From assembly GCA_015065045.1 (NCBI GenBank), contig SVRB01000082.1, positions 1 to 6,349 on the forward strand: a DNA stretch of 6,349 nt. Direction: 5' to 3'. The notes beneath the pieces were generated by a model. It was not told the origin of the DNA, ran no database searches, and saw only the letters and a program-made list of their open reading frames with translations. This DNA comes from Oscillospiraceae bacterium. Its GTDB lineage: Bacteria > Bacillota > Clostridia > Oscillospirales > CAG-272. Numbering within the stretch: position 1 is the first letter of the stretch; each line of letters starts with the position of its first letter. Positions 1 through 4,745 of the stretch are shown here, one piece after another. The position numbers and the translations under genes were made by a program.

Positions 1-704
1 AGAACAGTAGACTTATCTGCCTGCATTGTAGCAGATGCTGTATCTGCGAGAGGCGCGTTTGCGTCGTAGTCAGGACCGAATGAGTCAGACTCATTTTCGA
101 CTGAGAGCTGTGTTGCAACGATACGGATATCGAATGCCTCAAGTGTCTTGCCCTGATATTCGTTGCCTGCTTCTTCGCGCATCTTCAATACCAAGCCGAG
201 TGTTGCTTCAGCGTTAGGAGCAAGTGTTCCTACTGTTGTAGAAGAAATTGTGTTGACGAATTCGCGGATAGTACCAACCTTGGTATAACCGGCGAGTGTT
301 CTGTCGGCAGCAAGTTCAGTTGCGCCGGGGCAAACGTATACGTCAATAACGTCTGCGAGGATAGAAAGCTCGGAGTTTGAAACGTTTGAAACGAACTGAG
401 CCTGCCATTTCAATGCAAGAGATCCTGCGTTTTTAACTTTAAGAACTTTTGCATATGTAAATCCGGGCTCCCAGAGTATATCATCACCGAACAAAGGAGC
501 AGAGGAATCTGTAATTTCATCCCATCCGTCATTCGCCAATGTGTATAACTCAATATCAAGATTACCGGATATGATCTTGTTTCCTGTAGATGAAACTGAG
601 TCAGTGAACCAAGCGAAAGTAGAGCCTACAAGCATAGATACGCACATAAGAAGTGCGAGAGCGCTCATAAGAAGTGCGCGCTTGGTGCTTTTCTGTTTTG
701 TCAT
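1..704 (-). CDS. SipW-cognate TasA/camelysin-like secreted protein, C-terminus cut by window edge
   Basis: I read 234 codons without a stop; the protein continues past position 1. It starts MTKQKSTKRALLMSALALLM, with a basic N-terminus and a hydrophobic segment (about residues 9-31) ending GSTFAWFTD. That ending is the hallmark of SipW-cleaved signal peptides (compare GGTWAAFND of B. subtilis TasA), so cleavage is expected around residues 31-33. The mature part has SGNLDIELY (46-54), then a WEPG stretch (78-81) and VKNAGSLALKWQ (90-101), typical beta-sandwich signatures of camelysin/TasA-like proteins. FDIRIVATQ further on resembles the last fold strand, and an ENESDSFG stretch follows. Sequence continues beyond that point, so the protein is longer than TasA and may carry another domain. 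AAAAGGAG (712-719) lies 7 bases before the ATG. It is the last visible gene of the operon, 43 bases after the previous one. Class: firm. Exact role (fibre, adhesin or protease): unknown. Confidence 0.88.
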   Translation of the reverse strand, partial: MTKQKSTKRALLMSALALLMCVSMLVGSTFAWFTDSVSSTGNKIISGNLDIELYTLANDGWDEITDSSAPLFGDDILWEPGFTYAKVLKVKNAGSLALKWQAQFVSNVSNSELSILADVIDVYVCPGATELAADRTLAGYTKVGTIREFVNTISSTTVGTLAPNAEATLGLVLKMREEAGNEYQGKTLEAFDIRIVATQLSVENESDSFGPDYDANAPLADTASATMQADKSTV

Positions 705-719
705 TGTAAATCTCCTTTT

Positions 720-734
720 ACCGCACTATGCGGT
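720..734 (-). other. Short hairpin between the two TasA-like genes
   Basis: ACCGCA and TGCGGT form a perfect 6-base-pair stem around a 3-base loop. It sits between the stop codon at 748-750 and the ribosome binding site at 712-719. In the direction of transcription it is followed by A-rich sequence, not a U-tract, so it is not a standard terminator for this operon. It could be an RNA processing or stability element. On the plus strand it is followed by TTTT but no plus-strand gene is nearby. Confidence 0.5.
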
Positions 735-747
735 TTTGTGTTCGTTT

Positions 748-1422
748 TTAGTTGTGAGCTGCAACGTACTCAAAAGCTTTTCTTGCTCTGTCAGCACCAA
801 CTTCGTTTGTAACACCAACGTTCTCTGTCTGAACTGCTTCAGCAAATACGGTAATAGAGAAGCCATTGCTAAGTGTTGTTTCTGCAACTTGTGTTTGTGT
901 GAGCTGGTAGGGAATAGTAACGCTTGTAAAGAGTTCTACAGAAGAATTACGCTCCAATGTTGATTTCAAGTAGTAAACGTAAGATACGCTGCCATCATTG
1001 GCTGTATTAGTTGACTTTGAATCAAATTCCCAGTCTGTTGTGTTGATTCCGCCAAATGCTTTAGCCATTTCATAGTTTTCGCCAAGAATTGCTACGAATG
1101 CGTTATAGTCGGAAATAGTAACAGTTACACGAACGTACTGGCTGTATGATCCTGTGTTAATAACATAGGGATTCTTAGCAATAGTCTGGCCGGGGAGAAT
1201 GTTATTGAATTCAAATCCATCAACCGGTACCTGAGAACCTTCAACGTTTTCCTTAACGTCGATAGAGAAGATCGCATCGGCGCCGTTTTCGGAGTTTGTT
1301 ACGAAGAAGTCATTCTGAGAAGAATCAGTGTCTATAAACCATGCCAAAGTACCCATAGATAAAATTGCAACAAGACATACAACGACTGCAATAACTACAA
1401 TCTTTTTTCTTGTCATTTTCAT
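748..1422 (-). CDS. SipW-cognate TasA/camelysin-like secreted protein (complete)
   Basis: 224 residues, close to TasA/CalY length. Start MKMTRKKIVV is basic, followed by a hydrophobic core (about 8-24) and GTLAWFIDTD (24-33), the SipW-type signal peptide ending; cleavage is expected near residues 27-28. The mature part has ILPGQTI (75-81), then VINTGSYSQYVRVTV (87-101), the 'PG...N.GS..YVRV' pattern of this class, and ITVFAEAVQTE (190-200), matching the last strand of TasA-like folds. The start at 1422 is chosen because AAAGGAGG (1431-1438) lies 8 bases upstream and gives a normal signal peptide. An in-frame ATG at 1470 would add 16 odd residues and lies inside a hairpin. The gene directly follows sipW, 84 bases away, so the peptidase and its presumed substrate are made together. 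It differs clearly from the next TasA-like protein in its PG motif region. Exact extracellular function is inferred only at class level. Confidence 0.9.
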   Translation of the reverse strand: MKMTRKKIVVIAVVVCLVAILSMGTLAWFIDTDSSQNDFFVTNSENGADAIFSIDVKENVEGSQVPVDGFEFNNILPGQTIAKNPYVINTGSYSQYVRVTVTISDYNAFVAILGENYEMAKAFGGINTTDWEFDSKSTNTANDGSVSYVYYLKSTLERNSSVELFTSVTIPYQLTQTQVAETTLSNGFSITVFAEAVQTENVGVTNEVGADRARKAFEYVAAHN

Positions 1423-1430
1423 AAAATTGT

Positions 1431-1438
1431 CCTCCTTT
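1431..1438 (-). promoter_or_regulatory. Strong ribosome binding site deciding the 1422 start
   Basis: AAAGGAGG, read on the minus strand, lies 8 bases before the ATG at 1422. It is the strongest Shine-Dalgarno sequence in the operon and fits high expression of a structural protein. It also argues against the in-frame ATG at 1470, which has only an AAAGGA that sits in the loop of a hairpin. Confidence 0.8.
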
Positions 1439-1456
1439 CTCTGTAAATAATATTTC

Positions 1457-1497
1457 AAATTTACGTTCATTGGAATTCCTTTAATGAACGTAAATTT
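1457..1497 (-). other. 15-bp perfect hairpin between sipW and the TasA-like gene
   Basis: Arms at 1457-1471 (AAATTTACGTTCATT) and 1483-1497 are perfect reverse complements around an 11-base loop. The loop holds the self-complementary octamer GGAATTCC (1472-1479). The structure lies 10 bases past the sipW stop. No clean U-tract follows in the direction of transcription (GAAATATTATTT comes next), so it is at best a leaky terminator. A segmental stability or processing element that raises substrate mRNA over sipW mRNA is a plausible alternative. Confidence 0.7.
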
Positions 1498-1506
1498 AAA
1501 AGCGTA

Positions 1507-2046
1507 TTATTGATCTGAACTGTTTTCTTCGGTGCTTTCAGGTTTATTCTCGTCTTTCTTTTTATTCAACATATCAGGTAAGAATACGAGTATAACAACT
1601 ACAACACCCGCTCCTATGGTAACATACATACCGGGAGGGTTTTGAATATAGTTTGATACGTAACCGAGAAGCGGAATACTGAACTTCGGCACACCTATAA
1701 CGTTTTTAAAATGTACGGGTGAGCTGTCTTCCGTTTCGTTAGCATCGCCTTTTGTATAAAAGTGTTGTTTTTCAGCGTCTATTCTTACAACGCGGTGAGT
1801 TGCAACAACGAGTTCTTCGTTCAGTATAAATGTAATAGGATCGCCTACTTTAATAGTGCTAACGTCAGTTTCCTTAACGTATAACAAGTCTCCAACGCTG
1901 TAGTTTGGCTCCATACTTCCCGACAATACAGTATATACCTGATACCCGAGAATGCGTGAACCCATTAAGAATATAGCGCACAATACAACTATAGTTACTA
2001 AAACTGATGAAATAATATTCCACACTTTTTTGAATGTGTTTTTCAT
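1507..2046 (-). CDS. sipW: ER/archaeal-type signal peptidase I, SipW family
   Basis: 179-residue membrane peptidase of family S26B that removes signal peptides from TasA/camelysin-type proteins. An N-terminal membrane span (about 9-30) leads into LSGSMEP (41-47), with nucleophile Ser44. ATHRVV (82-87) supplies His84 where the bacterial LepB type has Lys, which defines the ER-type branch. TKGDANETED (98-107) supplies the conserved acidic residues Asp101 and Asp107. A second span (about 141-158, GAGVVVVILVFL) and a charged, acid-rich tail follow. Start 2046 is chosen because AAAAGGAG (2058-2065) precedes it; the in-frame ATG at 2091 lies in a hairpin and would prepend 15 residues. The two downstream genes encode proteins with SipW-type signals, the same logic as B. 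subtilis tapA-sipW-tasA. All catalytic residues are present, so it should be active. Confidence 0.95.
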   Translation of the reverse strand: MKNTFKKVWNIISSVLVTIVVLCAIFLMGSRILGYQVYTVLSGSMEPNYSVGDLLYVKETDVSTIKVGDPITFILNEELVVATHRVVRIDAEKQHFYTKGDANETEDSSPVHFKNVIGVPKFSIPLLGYVSNYIQNPPGMYVTIGAGVVVVILVFLPDMLNKKKDENKPESTEENSSDQ

Positions 2047-2079
2047 AAATATAAGCTCTCCTTTTATAATTAGAAGCCA

Positions 2080-2105
2080 ATAGGTAAGCAAATTGCTTTA
2101 CCTAT
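2080..2105 (-). other. Hairpin upstream of sipW
   Basis: ATAGGTAA (2080-2087) pairs with TTACCTAT (2098-2105). The pairing continues through GCA/TGC with one bulged T (2097), so 11 base pairs surround a very small loop. It lies in the 114-base gap between the small membrane protein gene and sipW, just before the sipW ribosome binding site at 2058-2065. No U-tract follows on the transcribed strand. A weaker 6-base repeat (TACATA/TATGTA, 2120-2143) lies in the same gap. Confidence 0.55.
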
Positions 2106-2160
2106 CGGATCTGTTTATTTACATAGAAAAGAGAAAATATGTACTGTTATTTTGTATTTT

Positions 2161-2385
2161 TTAATATTTTACAAAAGGTAGAAGAGAAAGTATAAGTCTT
2201 TTCTTCTTTTTTAGCCATTGTTCTTTTTCTTTTCCGTCAGTTCTTTGAATTTCTTTGTTGAGGTACGTCAATTCTGGTAAGAATTCGTTTAAATACCACC
2301 TGATGAATACCGCAAGCAAGAAAATAAGAACAAATGCTGCGATTAGTGCGATTGAAAGATAATAACTTGATGTCTCTGATGCCAT
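2161..2385 (-). CDS. Small single-span membrane protein of unknown function
   Basis: 74 residues, not recognised as a named family. It begins MASETSSYYLSIALIAAFVL; residues about 9-30 form one strong membrane span ending in FIRWYL. A charged, probably helical part (31-62, with LPELTYLNKEIQRTDGKEKE) leads to a basic KKKKR cluster (59-63) and a hydrophobic end, LILSLLPFVKY. The start is well supported: AAGGAG (2393-2398) lies 7 bases upstream. The reading frame stays open further upstream into the preceding gene, but that part is an overlap shadow. It lies 47 bases after the divergent peptidase gene and before sipW, so it is part of the secretion operon. It may act as a partner or adaptor for one of the two peptidases or for substrate assembly, a place comparable to TapA only by position, not by sequence. 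Confidence 0.8.
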   Translation of the reverse strand: MASETSSYYLSIALIAAFVLIFLLAVFIRWYLNEFLPELTYLNKEIQRTDGKEKEQWLKKKKRLILSLLPFVKY

Positions 2386-2419
2386 AATGAAACTCCTTAA
2401 AATGTCCTTGGTTTTGTGT

Positions 2420-2493
2420 GAAAAACGTCTGTCTAAATTTTGTTTTCCGTATTGGAATTTGTTGAAGCCGTTTGATCGGAAGAGACGTTTTTC
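2420..2493 (-). repeat. 11-base inverted repeat flanking the stop codon of the divergent peptidase
   Basis: GAAAAACGTCT (2420-2430) and AGACGTTTTTC (2483-2493) are exact reverse complements separated by 52 bases. The stop codon (2433-2435) lies between them. The loop is long, so the structure could be weak, but it places an inverted repeat at the last operon junction that would otherwise lack one. Confidence 0.4.
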
Positions 2494-3155
2494 TGTTCTT
2501 CGAACTGAGCTTTTAGTGCTTGGAGTTCTGCCAACATTTTTGCGTTTTCCGCTCTTTCGGCTTCGAGTTTGTTTCTTTCCTCCTGCATTTCTTCCATCTG
2601 TTCTTTCTTGTATCTGCGGAACAATCTGACGAAATTGATTCCTTGATATATGATCAAAAGCATAAACGGAATGAATATGCAAGTGAAATAACCTTGAGTT
2701 GTCTTTAAAAAGTTAAAGAATGTACCGAGCTTTGGAATGTTGTTTTGATATTTTCCGAGAATATAAGGATAAGTAACAACAACCTCGTCGTCGGTGTCGG
2801 TGGTAGTACCGTATGTAATGAAACCGGGATTACCTTCGGCGTCTGTTGTGAGCTTTCTGATTTTATGTGTAATCGTCTCACCAAAGCTTTCGGAATTTTG
2901 TGATATGTAAGTGATAATATCACCCGGCTTTAGATCCTTGGGATTAACTTCTTTTACGAAAATTAAATCTCCCGCATTAAAATCAGTTTTAGACATAGAG
3001 TCAGTTTTTACAACGTATGTTCTATATCCAAATAAATTGCGGTCGTTTCTGTTAAATGTAGAAACCGAAATTACTGTAAAAACAGTCATAAATACCGCCA
3101 AAGCGACAATTAACCAAACTAAGATATTTTTTGTAATGTTTAAAGTTTTTTTCAT
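2433..3155 (-). CDS. Divergent S26B signal-peptidase-like membrane protein with C-terminal coiled coil
   Basis: 240 residues. A membrane span (about 11-33) is followed by VVKTDSMSKT (48-57) with the candidate nucleophile Ser53, and ITHKIRK (95-101) with His97, so the ER-type Ser/His pair is kept. Where SipW has GDANETED, this protein has GTTTDTDD (116-123). The first conserved Asp is replaced by Thr117, while the second position is still acidic (Asp123). A second span (about 155-176) leads into a long Glu/Lys/Ala-rich heptad-like coiled coil (about 183-222) and a polar tail, giving a length some 60 residues over SipW. It opens the operon. The leader ribosome binding site is weak or distant (GAGG at 3171-3174, 15 bases from the ATG). 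It may be an active peptidase for a different substrate, or a non-cleaving partner of SipW. Family assignment is firm; activity is uncertain. Confidence 0.88.
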   Translation of the reverse strand: MKKTLNITKNILVWLIVALAVFMTVFTVISVSTFNRNDRNLFGYRTYVVKTDSMSKTDFNAGDLIFVKEVNPKDLKPGDIITYISQNSESFGETITHKIRKLTTDAEGNPGFITYGTTTDTDDEVVVTYPYILGKYQNNIPKLGTFFNFLKTTQGYFTCIFIPFMLLIIYQGINFVRLFRRYKKEQMEEMQEERNKLEAERAENAKMLAELQALKAQFEEQKNVSSDQTASTNSNTENKI

Positions 3156-3191
3156 TGTAAATTCAACACGCCTCTTCTTATAAAATTTGTT

Positions 3192-3224
3192 CTTTAAAAA
3201 GTGCGCAAGCGTAACTTTTTAAAG
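3192..3224 (-). terminator. Terminator-like hairpin in the leader of the secretion operon
   Basis: CTTTAAAAAGT (3192-3202) and ACTTTTTAAAG (3214-3224) pair perfectly over 11 bases. Inside, CGC (3204-3206) can pair with GCG (3209-3211), though with a 2-base loop. On the minus strand the 3' arm ends in ACTTTTT, so the shape is that of an intrinsic terminator with its U-run inside the stem. It lies 37 bases before the ATG at 3155 and about 46 bases after the predicted transcription start. It could attenuate the operon, protect the 5' end of the mRNA, or stop antisense transcripts. Confidence 0.55.
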
Positions 3225-3277
3225 TAATTAGGGGGATGCGAAGAACTATATAACTAAAATTAAGCATAATCCAATAC

Positions 3278-3306
3278 ATTTTAACACAAATCTTTCAATA
3301 TTTCAA
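3278..3306 (-). promoter_or_regulatory. Sigma-70-type promoter for the secretion operon
   Basis: On the minus strand: -35 TTGAAA (3301-3306), a 17-base spacer, then -10 TAAAAT (3278-3283). The -10 is preceded by TG with one base between (TGTTAAAAT), an extended -10. Transcription would start near 3271, giving a leader of about 115 bases before the ATG at 3155. Confidence 0.7.
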
Positions 3307-3317
3307 CAATATTTCAA
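3296..3317 (-). repeat. Two tandem 11-base repeats overlapping the operon -35 box
   Basis: CAATATTTCAA occurs at 3296-3306 and again directly after at 3307-3317. Read on the minus strand this is TTGAAATATTG twice, with the -35 TTGAAA being the start of the second copy. The 11-base period is about one helical turn, so both copies face the same side of the DNA. That suits a regulator bound in tandem, but it may also be simple AT-rich duplication. Confidence 0.6.
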
Positions 3318-3427
3318 TATAAATTATATGTTAGTACAAAATTATTAAGTGTAGCTGAATATTTTTTAATATATGTATAAACATTACATATAAAATTTGT
3401 TTACATATGCCATGTTATGCCAACGGC

Positions 3428-3464
3428 AATAAAAGGATACAAGAGAAACTTATATCCTTTTATT
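3428..3464. other. 12-bp perfect hairpin in the divergent region
   Basis: AATAAAAGGATA (3428-3439) and TATCCTTTTATT (3453-3464) are exact reverse complements around a 13-base loop. The element lies 45 bases upstream of the rightward -35 and belongs to no visible transcript. It may separate the two transcription units, terminate read-through, or be an operator. A small TGCC-AAC-GGCA palindrome (3418-3428) abuts it. Confidence 0.5.
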
Positions 3465-3508
3465 AAATGTATAGTATTTTTGTTTTGAAAACATGTTCTT
3501 AAATATTC

Positions 3509-3537
3509 TTGCCAGTTGGATTTTTTTGTGTTATAAT
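3509..3537 (+). promoter_or_regulatory. Sigma-70-type promoter for the methyltransferase/trmO genes
   Basis: -35 TTGCCA (3509-3514), a 17-base spacer including a T7 run, and a perfect -10 TATAAT (3532-3537) with an upstream TG one base away (TGTTATAAT). The predicted start near 3544 gives a short leader of about 22 bases, with the ribosome binding site GGAG at 3556-3559. Confidence 0.8.
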
Positions 3538-3566
3538 GAGTCATAAAATAAAGACGGAGAAGATAT

Positions 3567-4724
3567 ATGAAGCAGATATTATCTTGCGTGATCAACGACA
3601 AAATATTGACAAAGCTGACCCTTAGCAAAAGCGTTGACAAAAGTGTTATACGTTCTACGGGCAGATTGATAGAAATAAAGGGAAAGCTGTATATTGCGCT
3701 TGAAACGTTTTTGACAGACGGTAAGGCTGTTCAAAAAAATATCCCTGCAGATGAAGCAGCAGAAGTGATTTCCAAGCTGATTCCGGAGCAGTATAAGCAG
3801 ATGAACATTATGACAACGTCCGGAAACTGTGAGGTTATGGCTTCAAAAAAAGGTAAGGTAACTGTTATAAATAAAATTAAAAAAGATACCGCAACAGCGG
3901 TAGATACTTCACACAACAGACAAAAGCAGTATATTATCCCTGATAATACACCCGTAGATTTTCTGATTGCGCTCGGTGTTCAGGATGAAAGCGGAAAGGT
4001 GTTTGACAAGAAAAGATCAAAGTTCAGACAGATCAACCGTTTTCTTGAAACTGTTGCCGATATCGAGCAGAGTATTGTGTCTGGAGATGACTTGTATATA
4101 CTCGACCTTTGTTGCGGAAAAAGCTATTTAAGCTTTGCTTTGTATTATTATTTTGCAAAGATAAAGGGATATAAGGTGAGTATGGATTGCGTTGACTTGA
4201 AAGCAGACGTAATCGAATATTGTTCGTCTGTATCAGAAAAGCTGAATTATGACGGACTTCGTTTTATTGCAGGAGACATACGTGCGTTTGAGGTCAAGCG
4301 TACACCTGATTTGACCGTATCTCTCCACGCTTGTGATATTGCTACTGATATAGTTCTCGCAAAAGGCATTGATTCGGGCTCAAGAGTGATAATGTCAACT
4401 CCGTGTTGTCATCACGAAATGATGCACCAATTAAAGCCTCAAGGCAAGGCTTTAGATCTTATTTTGGAGCATTCGATACTTAAACAAAAATTTGCCGATG
4501 CTATGACAGATGCACTTCGTTGTAAGGTGCTTGAAATACACGGATATGACGTTAACGCGCTTGAACTTATTGACCCTGAGGAAACGCCCAAAAACGTGCT
4601 TATCAGGGCTGTGAAACGCAGTAAGATAAGCAAAGAAAAGGTTGAGAGATTAAAAGAAGAATATAGGGAGATATGCAATCATTTTGGAATAAAGCCTTAT
4701 CTTTTTGATGATTACGTGAAATGA
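3567..4724 (+). CDS. Class I SAM-dependent methyltransferase, Methyltransf_32-like
   Basis: 385 residues, cytosolic. The catalytic half begins after a family block HNRQKQYII (116-124) and FDKKRSKFRQINRFLE (146-161). ILDLCCGKSYLSFAL (178-192) is motif I, the SAM-binding loop. CVDLKAD (208-214) ends strand 2 with an acidic residue for the SAM ribose, and AGDIRAF (235-241) is the adenine-side motif. SLHACDIATD (252-261) and STPCCHHEM (277-285) are signatures of the Methyltransf_32 group, which includes eukaryotic METTL25- and GSTCD-like proteins. The N-terminal 110 residues are less familiar. GGAG lies 7 bases before the ATG, and a strong promoter is just upstream. The substrate is not known from sequence; RNA is a guess helped by the neighbour trmO, 21 bases downstream. 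The methyltransferase call is firm. Confidence 0.88.
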   Translation: MKQILSCVINDKILTKLTLSKSVDKSVIRSTGRLIEIKGKLYIALETFLTDGKAVQKNIPADEAAEVISKLIPEQYKQMNIMTTSGNCEVMASKKGKVTVINKIKKDTATAVDTSHNRQKQYIIPDNTPVDFLIALGVQDESGKVFDKKRSKFRQINRFLETVADIEQSIVSGDDLYILDLCCGKSYLSFALYYYFAKIKGYKVSMDCVDLKADVIEYCSSVSEKLNYDGLRFIAGDIRAFEVKRTPDLTVSLHACDIATDIVLAKGIDSGSRVIMSTPCCHHEMMHQLKPQGKALDLILEHSILKQKFADAMTDALRCKVLEIHGYDVNALELIDPEETPKNVLIRAVKRSKISKEKVERLKEEYREICNHFGIKPYLFDDYVK

Positions 4725-4745
4725 TGGCATAACGCTGAAATTTTT

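Larger units (their letters stand above)
3156..3566. promoter_or_regulatory. Divergent AT-rich intergenic control region
   Basis: 411 bases with no convincing gene separate the leftward secretion operon from the rightward methyltransferase/trmO pair. It contains the two promoters, a tandem 11-base repeat and two hairpins listed separately. It also has a 7-base direct repeat, TATGCCA, at 3406-3412 and 3416-3422 (10-base spacing), and TTACATAT at 3384-3391 and 3401-3408. The leftward transcript would have a leader of about 115 bases, the rightward one only about 22. The stretch 3318-3383 is plain AT-rich sequence in which I see nothing else. Confidence 0.75.

Noticed and set aside
541..963. Plus-strand open frame of 140 residues
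   Set aside because: It lies antisense to two well-supported minus-strand TasA-like genes, has a Cys/Phe-rich unnatural composition and no ribosome binding site.
2047..2091. Longer SipW start at 2091
   Set aside because: It would add 15 residues before the basic N-terminus and begins inside a hairpin; the 2046 ATG has AAAAGGAG upstream and gives the usual SipW length.
2386..2682. Upstream in-frame extension of the 74-residue membrane protein
   Set aside because: The extension overlaps the 3' end of the divergent peptidase gene in another frame, is Arg/Lys/Ser-rich shadow sequence, and the ATG at 2385 has a perfect AAGGAG 7 bases away.
2387..3183. Several plus-strand open frames of 62-90 residues opposite the divergent peptidase
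   Set aside because: All are antisense shadows with Phe/Leu-rich composition and no start signals.
3156..3271. c-di-GMP or other known riboswitch in the operon leader
   Set aside because: Plausible for a biofilm-type operon, but I could not find the conserved core sequences of any riboswitch class; only a simple hairpin is visible.
3296..3422. CRISPR-like array from the short repeats in the divergent region
   Set aside because: Repeats are only 7-11 bases, occur twice each, and have no spacers of regular length.
3401..3640. Minus-strand open frame of 79 residues in the divergent region
   Set aside because: It overlaps the promoter and start of the methyltransferase gene, has no ribosome binding site and no family resemblance.
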